The notes beneath the pieces are model-generated. The model had not been told where the DNA came from. It worked only from the letters and a program-made list of their open reading frames with translations, and did not search any database. Both the position numbers and the translations under genes were made by a program. This document shows positions 7,512 through 15,336 of a DNA stretch of 27,786 nt, piece by piece; the stretch's first letter is position 1, and each line of letters starts with the position of its first letter. Source of the stretch: Dehalococcoidia bacterium (GTDB taxonomy: Bacteria > Chloroflexota > Dehalococcoidia > Dehalococcoidales > CSSed11-197); NCBI GenBank assembly GCA_003552785.1, contig PUOQ01000068.1, forward strand, positions 1 through 27,786, given 5' to 3'.

Positions 7512-8540
7512 ATGAAGCGCGTTGATTACAATTTGAAGGCTACCATTATAGGCAGCATGCCTCATACCAGTGCCGAGAAAGCATGCAAACTCATAACCAG
7601 GCACCTGAAGGATATGCCCGCATGGCCCCAACTGCCAAAACGCTCTCCGCTAGAATCGATGAGCATCCAGTACAGCCGGGGTTTTCCAGGAATCCAACCC
7701 AATAACAGCGACTTAAAAGTCAACAGTTGCTCGGACGACTTTGACAAAGCTCTTGAGAGCCTCTACAAGGCATATTTAGAGGATGATTTCGCCCGTTTTG
7801 CGGTTACTACCGAATACGCTGCTGGCTTGCACTATTTTTTAAACATGTCCGGTACGGACCCAAAAGCTGTGAAAGGGCAAATTACCGGCCCGATAAGCTG
7901 GTGCTTTAGCGTAAAAGATCAGGAAGGAAAGGCGATATTGCATGATGACCATCTCGCAGACGCTGCTTCCCGAATGCTGGCATTGAGCGCCAGGTGGCAG
8001 GAAGATCGGTTGAAAAGCATTAGCAAAAATACCCTTATTTTCTTTGACGAACCAGCCCTGTCAAGTTATGGCTCTGCATTCATGAGCATCTCCGGCGATA
8101 AAATCAAAGGGTTAATAAACGAAGCCATGGGCAAACTTCTCGGCCTTAAGGGCATCCATTGTTGCGGCAATACGGATTGGAGCCTGGTATTATCTACAAA
8201 TATCGATGTTCTTAGCCTGGATACATACAATTTCGGTCACACCCTGAAACTTTATCCGGATGAAGCAGGCAGGCTCATAAAGCGCGGAGGAGCTATAGCG
8301 TGGGGCATTGTGCCCTCAAACGAGAATGAAATCGCTTCTGAAAACATTCCGAGCTTAAAAGACCGCCTGGAAGACGCTATGGCAGCTTTTACCTCAACTG
8401 GAGTCTCATTCAAAGAGCTGGCCTGTAAAAGCCTGCTCACTCCGAGCTGCTCTCTTTCAAATATGAGCCAGGATGGTGCCGAACGTGCCCTTGAATTACT
8501 GGCAGGACTTTCAAACTTTATGCAAAAACGCTACCTGTAA
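7512..8540 (+). CDS. Stand-alone MetE/UROD-like zinc methyltransferase (core methionine synthase-like)
   Basis: This 342-aa protein corresponds to only the C-terminal catalytic barrel of cobalamin-independent methionine synthase. Signatures are ATIIGSMPHT (10-19, MetE-like IGSFPQT), GQITGPISWCFS (122-133), FFDEPALSSYG (177-187), HCCGNTDW (216-223) and TPSCSL (310-315). H216, C218 and C313 would be the zinc ligands. The HxCGNT form and LSLDTYN, with Asp where MetE has a Glu ligand, recall methylcobalamin:CoM methyltransferases. A core MetE that uses methylcobalamin has been reported from Dehalococcoides; orthology here is inferred. Next to mtnP, ahcY and metK, remethylation of homocysteine is the simplest role. 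The ATG at 7512 has a weak Shine-Dalgarno and begins 11 bases after mtnP. Confidence 0.75.
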   Translation: MKRVDYNLKATIIGSMPHTSAEKACKLITRHLKDMPAWPQLPKRSPLESMSIQYSRGFPGIQPNNSDLKVNSCSDDFDKALESLYKAYLEDDFARFAVTTEYAAGLHYFLNMSGTDPKAVKGQITGPISWCFSVKDQEGKAILHDDHLADAASRMLALSARWQEDRLKSISKNTLIFFDEPALSSYGSAFMSISGDKIKGLINEAMGKLLGLKGIHCCGNTDWSLVLSTNIDVLSLDTYNFGHTLKLYPDEAGRLIKRGGAIAWGIVPSNENEIASENIPSLKDRLEDAMAAFTSTGVSFKELACKSLLTPSCSLSNMSQDGAERALELLAGLSNFMQKRYL

Positions 8541-8552
8541 AGGAGGAATACC

Positions 8553-8756
8553 ATGAATTGTCAACTGGAGCAAAACAAGACAAATTGCAACTGCACTTAT
8601 GAACCCTGCTCTAGAAAAGGCAGGGGCTGTGAATGCCTGACCTACCACCTTAACGCCAGAGAACTGCCTGCATGTGTATTTCCGGCACATATAGAAAAAA
8701 CATACGACCGTAGCTTCAAACGCTTTGCTGCGGCTGTTAGTAAAGGAGAGATATAA
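8553..8756 (+). CDS. Small Cys-rich protein (DUF6485-like)
   Basis: This 67-aa protein has seven cysteines (3, 12, 14, 19, 26, 28, 41) and histidines at 32 and 46, in the pattern CNCTYEPCSRKGRGCEC followed by LPACVFP. It resembles a family of short cytosolic proteins of anaerobes listed as DUF6485, function unknown; the spacing suggests metal or iron-sulfur binding. The Shine-Dalgarno AGGAGG (8541-8546) directly after the stop of the MetE-like gene is among the strongest in the window, so high expression is likely. The next gene starts two bases after its stop. Confidence 0.8.
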   Translation: MNCQLEQNKTNCNCTYEPCSRKGRGCECLTYHLNARELPACVFPAHIEKTYDRSFKRFAAAVSKGEI

Positions 8757-8758
8757 TA

Positions 8759-9451
8759 ATGGAAGAATTACCCCAGACTGGTGACCGCTACTTTGACGCT
8801 GTATTAAAAGTAATAACAGACAATATCGGTAAAATGGTTAATGATGAAAACGAGCGCCGGTTCTACGAATCTCTTGTCGTGGGTGGCAAAGAAGCAGCCA
8901 CGCACGTTGTTGTTTATTGTGAAGAAATGAAAAATTTGTACGGTGAAGGCGATGCCGACAAAGCCCTGGGTTTAACCAAGCTCTTTACCCTGTTGATGCT
9001 GGCACAGAGTTTTCGCTGGCTAAGTGAAAACCACCCTGATTCCGCCGGGGATACCACAGAGTCCAGCAAAACGGCAGCCTCCAATATTCTGGCTTTTTTT
9101 GGCGATAACGATGAAAATACTATCAAGCTGTTTACCAGCCTTAAAAACCAGTTTGATTATGATTCCAAGAACATGCCTTCAATGGTTCACATGGGAGGCT
9201 TCGTACTTGGCTGGGCAGCTGAAGCCATGGGGCACCGCTGCCTTGAATGGGAAAAGGTCAATTTCCCGGTAGAAAGTATGACCGAAGTAACCCAGTCCGG
9301 TGTTCTCATAGATTCGACACCAATGCGCAGCCCCGGTGATATAAAAGCTTTATGGGCCTGCCATGGTACAGGATGCAAAGCGCTTATGGAGCACTACGAG
9401 GGGAAAAAGATTGACGCAGAAACTACCGCCGATAATCCGGAGTCTGATTAG
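8759..9451 (+). CDS. Conserved-looking protein of unknown function
   Basis: I do not recognise this 230-aa soluble protein. The first half is predicted helical with an amphipathic stretch around residues 15-90 (FYESLVVGGKEAATHVVVYC). The second half has a hydrophobic glycine-rich segment, MVHMGGFVLGWAAEAMGHRC (about 141-160), and ends in WACHGTGCKALMEHYEG (about 199-215). Three cysteines, C160, C201 and C206, and nearby histidines might bind a metal. GGAGAG precedes the ATG inside the end of the Cys-rich gene, so the two are coupled. Position between the MetE-like gene and ahcY hints at one-carbon or SAM metabolism, which is inference only. Confidence 0.8.
   Translation: MEELPQTGDRYFDAVLKVITDNIGKMVNDENERRFYESLVVGGKEAATHVVVYCEEMKNLYGEGDADKALGLTKLFTLLMLAQSFRWLSENHPDSAGDTTESSKTAASNILAFFGDNDENTIKLFTSLKNQFDYDSKNMPSMVHMGGFVLGWAAEAMGHRCLEWEKVNFPVESMTEVTQSGVLIDSTPMRSPGDIKALWACHGTGCKALMEHYEGKKIDAETTADNPESD
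9398..9403 (+). promoter_or_regulatory. Shine-Dalgarno site fixing the start of the fused kinase
   Basis: GAGGGG lies seven bases before the TTG at 9411 and supports that start inside the preceding gene, over the ATG at 9363. Confidence 0.65.
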
Positions 9452-10976
9452 CCCCGGAGTTTTAACCGGTCCTTCGGGCAGTATAAAACTTCTCCAAACC
9501 CAGATGAGCTGGGTGATACTTACCGATGAGCATGCTTTAAAGATTAAAAAACCGGTAAACCTTGGGTATCTTGACTATTCCACCCTTGAAAAGCGTCGTT
9601 ATTTCTGCTTTAAAGAACTTGAATTAAACCGCAGGTTGTGCCCGGGCGTTTATCTTGAAGTGGTAACCATAACCGGTACAGGAGAAAACTTTGACATCAA
9701 CGGAGACGGAGAAGTTGCCGAATATGCAGTAAGAATGGTCAGGCTGCCGGAAGACCGGATGCTTGACGAGATGCTTGTCCGTGATGAAGTCACACCCGAA
9801 AAAATGGGCCTGGTAGCCAGCAAAATCGCTGATTTTCACCAACAGACTGAAACAAGCGATTACATCAACTCTTTCGGCAGCCTCGATTGCATCAAAAGAA
9901 ACGCCAGTGAAAACTTTGAGCAAACCTCAAAATATGCAGGAGATATTGTTTCAATTGAAGCATATGAGCATATCAAGCGTTTCACTCTTGGATTTATAAA
10001 AGACTATAGTTCTATTTTTAAAAACAGAATAAAAAATTACCGTATCCGGGACTGTCATGGAGACCTGCATTCCTCCCATATATGCTTTACCAACGGTATT
10101 TGTGTATATGACTGCATTGAGTTTAATGACCGTTTCCGCTACAGCGATACTGCATCCGAGGTAGCTTTTCTAGCGATGGATCTTGACCATTACGGGCGGG
10201 CCGACCTGGCCATGGTTTTTATAAAATGTTACATTAAAGCGTCCGGCGACCAAGACATTGAAAAAATTATTAAATTCTACAAATGTTACCGTGCTATGGT
10301 CAGGGCCAAAGTAAACTGCTTTAAAACAGAAGACCCCTATCTAAACCCGGATGAAAGAGGTGAGGCTAGAAGAAAAGCCGAAGTTTATTTTGATCTGTCC
10401 AGGGCTTACACCCTGGATAATCCAGTACTGCTGGTAAACGTTGGCCTGGTAGGCAGCGGTAAAACAACCATGTCCAAAGAACTGGCCGGAAGAATGGGCA
10501 TGGTAGTTATTTCTTCAGATGTAGTACGTAAAAGCCTGGCCGGAATCCATCCTTCAGAAACCAGGCCAAGTGAGATCGACTCGGGTATATATTCACCCCA
10601 TTTTTCAAAACTGACATACAATACTATGTTCAAACAAGCCAAAACCTGGCTGGAACGCGGCGTTAGCGTAATACTGGATGCCACTTTTACACACTCTGAA
10701 AGCCGCCAGTCAGCAAGAAACATTGCCCGTACATGCAACGCTAATTTTGGTTTGCTGGAATATAGAATTGATGATGAGGAGGCCTGCGCCAGGCTAAAGA
10801 AAAGAATGCATCAACCAGAAAATATTTCAGACGCTGGGCCTGAAATATACTTCAGAATGAAAAATGCATTTCAACCTCTTGACGAGACCGAGTCACGTCA
10901 GCGTGTTATAATTGATACCAGATTGCCCGTCAAAGAAAATATAAATCGGGTCCAAAAATATGTCTATTCTATGTGA
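9411..10976 (+). CDS. Fused aminoglycoside-phosphotransferase-like and P-loop kinase protein (COG2187 plus COG0645 type)
   Basis: The 521-aa product joins two kinase-like domains. The N-terminal part carries the APH-type catalytic motif CHGDLHSSH at about 215-223 and CIEFNDRFRYSD shortly after. The C-terminal part has a Walker A motif GLVGSGKTT at about 345-353, followed by VVISSDVVRKSLAG, as in AAA_33/zeta-toxin-like small kinases. Substrates are unknown for this family, which is often annotated as an AAA ATPase. The TTG at 9411 overlaps the previous gene by 41 bases and gives an N-terminus of the expected length (IIRSLISPG before SWVILTDEHALKIKKPVNLG). Within a SAM block, phosphorylation of a sugar or nucleoside by-product is conceivable; methylthioribose kinase is also APH-fold, but this is speculation. 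Confidence 0.82.
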   Translation: MTQKLPPIIRSLISPGVLTGPSGSIKLLQTQMSWVILTDEHALKIKKPVNLGYLDYSTLEKRRYFCFKELELNRRLCPGVYLEVVTITGTGENFDINGDGEVAEYAVRMVRLPEDRMLDEMLVRDEVTPEKMGLVASKIADFHQQTETSDYINSFGSLDCIKRNASENFEQTSKYAGDIVSIEAYEHIKRFTLGFIKDYSSIFKNRIKNYRIRDCHGDLHSSHICFTNGICVYDCIEFNDRFRYSDTASEVAFLAMDLDHYGRADLAMVFIKCYIKASGDQDIEKIIKFYKCYRAMVRAKVNCFKTEDPYLNPDERGEARRKAEVYFDLSRAYTLDNPVLLVNVGLVGSGKTTMSKELAGRMGMVVISSDVVRKSLAGIHPSETRPSEIDSGIYSPHFSKLTYNTMFKQAKTWLERGVSVILDATFTHSESRQSARNIARTCNANFGLLEYRIDDEEACARLKKRMHQPENISDAGPEIYFRMKNAFQPLDETESRQRVIIDTRLPVKENINRVQKYVYSM

Positions 10977-10980
10977 GGAA
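10975..10980 (+). promoter_or_regulatory. Shine-Dalgarno site fixing the ahcY start
   Basis: GAGGAA overlaps the stop codon of the kinase gene and lies seven bases before the TTG at 10988. It favours that codon over the GTG at 10973. Confidence 0.6.
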
Positions 10981-10987
10981 CTTTAAT

Positions 10988-12244
10988 TTGATAACTGACA
11001 GCGAAGTTAAAAACAAAGCCCTGGCGGAAACAGGACGTGAAAGAATAGAATGGGCAGGCAGAGAAATGCCTGTTTTAAAGCTTGTCTGCAAAAGGTTTAA
11101 AGAGGAAAAGCCTTTCAAGGGTATAAAAATGGCTGCCTGTTTGCATGTAACTACCGAGACCGCCAACCTGGCTCTTACACTTCAGGCTGGAGGTGCTACT
11201 TTGAGCCTGTGCGCTTCAAATCCGCTTTCCACACAGGACGATGTTGCCGCAGCGATGCTCGATTATGGTATTGCCACCAATGCCATTCACGGCGCTGATG
11301 ATAAAACCTATTACCGGCACATAAATAAAGCACTGGATATAAAGCCCCAGCTCAGCATCGATGATGGTGCCGACCTGGTCAGCACATTGCACACTAAAAG
11401 AGCCGAGCTCCTGCCGGATGTTATCGGCGGCACAGAAGAAACCACAACCGGTGTTATTCGCTTGAGAAGCCTTGCCGGAGAAGGAAAGCTTAAATACCCC
11501 ATTATCGCAGTAAATGATGCTATGACTAAACACCTGTTCGATAACCGTTATGGTACCGGCCAGAGCACGATTGACGGCATAACCCGTGCCACCAATGTGT
11601 TATGGGCAGGCAAGACAGTTGTGATCGCAGGTTACGGCTGGTGCGGCCGGGGTATTGCAATGCGTGCCCGCGGAATGGGGGCACATATTGTTGTTACAGA
11701 AACCGAGCCACTAAATGCCCTTGAAGCCGCAATGGAAGGCTACCGGATAATGCCCATGGAACAGGCTGCAATAGTCGGAGATATTTTTATCACCGTTACA
11801 GGCAACAAGCATGTCATAAGTCGCAAGCACTATGAATTAATGAAAAGCGGCTCCATAATCGCCAACAGCGGGCATTTCAATGTAGAAATCGATATCCCTT
11901 CTCTTGAGGATATGTCGATAGCAAAAAAGAGACTGCGCAGCGTAATAGACGAATATACCCTTGGAGATGGCCGTAAGTTATACCTGCTGGGAGAGGGTCG
12001 CCTGGTAAACCTGGCGGCGGCTGAAGGTCATCCGGCATCGGTTATGGACATGAGTTTTGCCAACCAGGCACTTTCACTGGAGCATCTTGTGAAAAACAGG
12101 CAATTGACACCTGCGGTGTACCCGGTGCCTGCTGAAATAGACAGGGAAGTAGCCGCCCTTAAATTGAAGGCTCTGGACGTTTATATAGATATTTTGACAG
12201 AGCAGCAAATCAAGTACCAGCAAAGCTGGCAGGAAGGAACTTAG
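10988..12244 (+). CDS. ahcY: Adenosylhomocysteinase
   Basis: AhcY reversibly hydrolyses S-adenosylhomocysteine, the product of SAM-dependent methylation, to adenosine and homocysteine using tightly bound NAD. The 418-aa protein has the substrate/catalytic segment NDAMTKHLFDNRYGTGQS (176-193, with K181 and D185), the dinucleotide motif GYGWCGRG (215-222) and the C-terminal KYQQSW that resembles the family's Lys-Tyr end. It is the shorter form found in archaea and many bacteria. It starts at a TTG and ends 12 bases before metK, so the pair forms the core of the SAM cycle. Confidence 0.96.
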   Translation: MITDSEVKNKALAETGRERIEWAGREMPVLKLVCKRFKEEKPFKGIKMAACLHVTTETANLALTLQAGGATLSLCASNPLSTQDDVAAAMLDYGIATNAIHGADDKTYYRHINKALDIKPQLSIDDGADLVSTLHTKRAELLPDVIGGTEETTTGVIRLRSLAGEGKLKYPIIAVNDAMTKHLFDNRYGTGQSTIDGITRATNVLWAGKTVVIAGYGWCGRGIAMRARGMGAHIVVTETEPLNALEAAMEGYRIMPMEQAAIVGDIFITVTGNKHVISRKHYELMKSGSIIANSGHFNVEIDIPSLEDMSIAKKRLRSVIDEYTLGDGRKLYLLGEGRLVNLAAAEGHPASVMDMSFANQALSLEHLVKNRQLTPAVYPVPAEIDREVAALKLKALDVYIDILTEQQIKYQQSWQEGT

Positions 12245-12256
12245 GAGGAATAATCC

Positions 12257-13486
12257 ATGACCAATACATTTAAAAACTCACCATGCTACTTAATCACTTC
12301 CGAATCCGTTGCTGAAGGCCACCCCGATAAACTCTGCGACCAGGTTTCCGATGCGATACTGGATTCGATAATTGATAAAGACCCAATGGCGCGCGTAGCC
12401 TGTGAAACAGCTGTCACCAACGGACTTATCATTATAATGGGTGAAATTACCACCGAATGCTATGTTGATGTAGCCCGCATTGCCAGAAGCGTTATAAAAG
12501 ATATCGGTTACACCAAACCGGAGTATGGCTTCCACCATCAGACATGTGGTGTCATTGCGTCGATAAACGAACAATCGCCCGACATCGCAGGGGGAGTAAA
12601 TAAATCCAGGGAAGCCAGAGAAGCCCTAGAAAAAGATGATTTTGACCGTATAGGCGCCGGAGACCAGGGAATGATGATAGGCTTTGCCTGTAATGAAACG
12701 CCGGAATTGATGCCCCTGTCCATCTCACTGGCGCATAAATTATGCCGCCAACTGGCCCTGGTGAGGAAAGAAAACATCCTTCCATACTTAAGGCCAGATG
12801 GCAAATCTCAGGTTACTGTTGAATATGCCAACGGGAAACCCAGGCGCATTGACAGTGTAGTCATCGGCGCACAACATGATGAACTCGGCCTTGAAGAAAA
12901 ACAGGGCAAGGAAAAACTTGAAGCAGATATCACACGTGAAGTAATTAACAAAGTGCTGCCTGTTGAGTTTGTTGATTCAAATACACGCTATTGGATTAAT
13001 ACCACCGGTCGATTTGTGGTAGGTGGACCGGTTTCAGATACCGGATTTACCGGGCGAAAAATCATCGTAGATACCTATGGCGGCATCGCTCGACACGGCG
13101 GCGGAGCCTTCTCCGGCAAGGACCCGACCAAGGTCGACCGGTCCGGGTCTTACATGGCGCGTTATGTGGCTAAAAATATTGTAGCCGCCGGACTCGCTGA
13201 CAGGCTGGAAATTCAAATTGCCTACGCCATCGGCGTAGCACGTCCACTTTCTGTTTCAATCGAAGCCTTCGGTACAGCCAGCATTGATAATGAAACCATT
13301 CTTAAACTAATACATAAGCACTTTGATTTCAGGCCGGGCGCCATCATTCACAGATTTGATTTAAGGAAACCTTTATACCGCCAGGTAGCTGCTTATGGAC
13401 ACTTCGGCCGGCCAGACATCAACCTTCCGTGGGAGCAAACAGATATGGCCGACACCCTTCGTGATGAAGCAAAAAGAATTGCCTAG
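12257..13486 (+). CDS. metK: S-adenosylmethionine synthetase
   Basis: MetK makes SAM from methionine and ATP, releasing phosphate and diphosphate. The 409-aa protein contains all family hallmarks: EGHPDKLCDQVSDAILD (20-36), GAGDQGMMIGFACNET (133-148) and the phosphate-binding GGGAFSGKDPTKVDRSGSY (281-299). It is a little longer than the E. coli enzyme. A strong AGGAGGAA precedes the ATG, straddling the end of ahcY. No SAM riboswitch fits in the 12-base gap, so control must come from an upstream promoter or from translation. Confidence 0.98.
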   Translation: MTNTFKNSPCYLITSESVAEGHPDKLCDQVSDAILDSIIDKDPMARVACETAVTNGLIIIMGEITTECYVDVARIARSVIKDIGYTKPEYGFHHQTCGVIASINEQSPDIAGGVNKSREAREALEKDDFDRIGAGDQGMMIGFACNETPELMPLSISLAHKLCRQLALVRKENILPYLRPDGKSQVTVEYANGKPRRIDSVVIGAQHDELGLEEKQGKEKLEADITREVINKVLPVEFVDSNTRYWINTTGRFVVGGPVSDTGFTGRKIIVDTYGGIARHGGGAFSGKDPTKVDRSGSYMARYVAKNIVAAGLADRLEIQIAYAIGVARPLSVSIEAFGTASIDNETILKLIHKHFDFRPGAIIHRFDLRKPLYRQVAAYGHFGRPDINLPWEQTDMADTLRDEAKRIA

Positions 13487-13488
13487 CC

Positions 13489-13517
13489 TTGCAGAAAAAC
13501 CTTTGTATTAATATTAA
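13489..13517 (+). promoter_or_regulatory. Candidate promoter of the phosphohexomutase operon
   Basis: TTGCAG (13489-13494), a 17-nt spacer and TATTAA (13512-13517) sit in the short gap after metK and would start transcription near 13524. The match is moderate and the gap could instead be read through from metK. Confidence 0.4.
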
Positions 13518-13543
13518 GTGTGTACAAAATGCATAACAATAGC

Positions 13544-14974
13544 ATGCCGATAAAATTTGGCACTGATGGCTGGCGTGGAATAATTGCCGAAGACTTTACC
13601 TTTGATAGCGTCCGGTTATGCGCCAGGGCAACAGCTGAATCATTGCTAAAACAGCCTGAAGCAAATCCTGTTGCGGTAATCGGATATGATACCCGCTTTG
13701 CTTCACAGGACTTCGCACGAGCTGCAGCTGAAGTACTGGCGGCTAGCGGCGTTAAAGTAATATTCAGCGATTCAAGCTGCCCGACACCTGTGTTAAGTCA
13801 TGCCACAACTACTTTTCAGGCTTCAGTCGGTATAGCAATCACTGCCAGTCATAATCCAGCCAAATGGAACGGCTTTAAATTAAAAGCGCCAGATGGCTCC
13901 AGCGCACCGGAGAATATGATCAAAGCGGTTGAAAAATACGCCAGCAACTCCAGTATTAGCTCTGATGTGAGACAAACCAGCTTTGTAGAAGGAGTTAAAA
14001 ACGGCCTTATCGAAATGGCAGATTTTAACCCGCCTTATTATGCCAAAATGGCCGAACTGGTTGATCTGGAGAACCTCAAAAAAGCTCAGTTTAAAGCCTG
14101 TTTCGATCCTATGTACGGCGCCGGTGCCGGCTACCTCAAACAACTGGTTGAAGGCGGCAATATGGCCATTATTGAAATGAATTCAAACCCCAACCCGGCT
14201 TTTCCAGGCATCAAGCAACCTGAACCCATTGCCCCAAACCTTGAAAAGTTGTCCAATATGGTTACAGAGATTAATGCCAGCGTTGGGTTGGCCACTGATG
14301 GTGATGCTGACCGGCTTGGTATCATCGATGAAAAGGGCCGGTTTTTAAACACCCTGCAGGTTTATTCGCTGCTGGCACTTTACCTGCTGGAGGTCAGAGG
14401 TGAAAGAGGGCCTATAGTAAAAACCATAACCTCTTCAGCCATGCTCGACAGGCTGGGTGAAATATACAATGTTCCCGTTTTTGAGGTTCAGGTGGGTTTT
14501 AAAAACGTTGCCCCGGTAATGATCAGGGAAAACGCAATGATCGGCGGCGAGGAAAGCGGTGGCTATGGTTACAGAGGCCATATTCCCGAAAGAGACGGGA
14601 TACTGTCTGCCCTATATTTCCTGGACTACATGATCAAAACCGGAAAATACCCATCTGAACTTGTTGATCTCCTTTATCAAAAAGTAGGCCCTCACTTTTA
14701 TGATCGTATTGATATAGAATTTCCGCCCCGGCAAAAACCTGCTATTATTGACCTGGTAGAAAAAGCCAGGCCAGAAACTCTTGATGGAGCAAAGGTGGTA
14801 AAACGGGACAAGCTCGATGGTTTTCGCTTCAGCCTCGATGACAACTCCTGGTTATTAATCCGCTTCTCGGGAACCGAACCCCTGCTACGCATATATTCAG
14901 AAGCGTCCAGCAAGGAAAAAGTTGAAAAGCTGCTTGAAGCAGGAAGGGAGATGGCCGGATTACGGCAACATTGA
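13544..14974 (+). CDS. Phosphoglucomutase/phosphomannomutase family protein
   Basis: This alpha-D-phosphohexomutase interconverts hexose 1- and 6-phosphates for sugar nucleotide synthesis. The four family loops are present: the phosphoserine loop TASHNPAKWNG (serine near residue 102), the metal loop DGDADRLG (about 252-259), the sugar loop GEESGGYGY and the C-terminal phosphate loop RFSGTEPLLRIYSE. The GEESGG form speaks against GlmM and for glucose or mannose substrates. From the ATG at 13544 it is 476 aa; the ATG at 13529 and the GTG at 13520 are alternatives, and none has a visible Shine-Dalgarno. The homologous region begins at IKFGTDGW. It overlaps the cupin gene by one base. Confidence 0.9.
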   Translation: MPIKFGTDGWRGIIAEDFTFDSVRLCARATAESLLKQPEANPVAVIGYDTRFASQDFARAAAEVLAASGVKVIFSDSSCPTPVLSHATTTFQASVGIAITASHNPAKWNGFKLKAPDGSSAPENMIKAVEKYASNSSISSDVRQTSFVEGVKNGLIEMADFNPPYYAKMAELVDLENLKKAQFKACFDPMYGAGAGYLKQLVEGGNMAIIEMNSNPNPAFPGIKQPEPIAPNLEKLSNMVTEINASVGLATDGDADRLGIIDEKGRFLNTLQVYSLLALYLLEVRGERGPIVKTITSSAMLDRLGEIYNVPVFEVQVGFKNVAPVMIRENAMIGGEESGGYGYRGHIPERDGILSALYFLDYMIKTGKYPSELVDLLYQKVGPHFYDRIDIEFPPRQKPAIIDLVEKARPETLDGAKVVKRDKLDGFRFSLDDNSWLLIRFSGTEPLLRIYSEASSKEKVEKLLEAGREMAGLRQH

Positions 14975-15336
14975 TGAACATTAACCTCCCCTACAAAAAA
15001 GAAAAGCCCTGGGGTTATGAAATAATATATGCTGTTACTGATAAATACGCAGCAAAAATAATTTTCATAAAAGAAGGCCATCGCCTGAGTCTGCAGTACC
15101 ACAAAACCAAAGAGGAAACCATGTATTTATATTCTGGCCGTGCCACCATTGAAAAAGGAAACAGCACCACAGATCTCGAGGTCAATATTTTCGAACCCGG
15201 GCATCAATTTCACCTTCCCCCTGGCACCTGCCACCGGCTTTGTGCTATTGAAGATACTGTAATTCTTGAGGTGTCTACACCTGAACTTGACGATGTTGTG
15301 CGCCTCGAAGACGATTACGGGAGGCAAAAACGGTGA
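14974..15336 (+). CDS. Cupin of the mannose-6-phosphate isomerase type II family
   Basis: The 120-aa protein is a single cupin barrel like the C-terminal domain of bifunctional mannose-6-phosphate isomerase/GDP-mannose pyrophosphorylases. It starts KPWGYEIIY (11-19), has motif 1 around GHRLSLQYHKTKEETMYLYSG (35-55, with Q41, H43 and E47/E48 as likely metal ligands) and motif 2 LPPGTCHRL (81-89, H87). Its ATG overlaps the phosphomutase stop (TGATG), so the two are coupled and may act in sequence on mannose phosphates. Isomerase activity of a free-standing domain is not proven by sequence. Confidence 0.82.
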   Translation: MNINLPYKKEKPWGYEIIYAVTDKYAAKIIFIKEGHRLSLQYHKTKEETMYLYSGRATIEKGNSTTDLEVNIFEPGHQFHLPPGTCHRLCAIEDTVILEVSTPELDDVVRLEDDYGRQKR

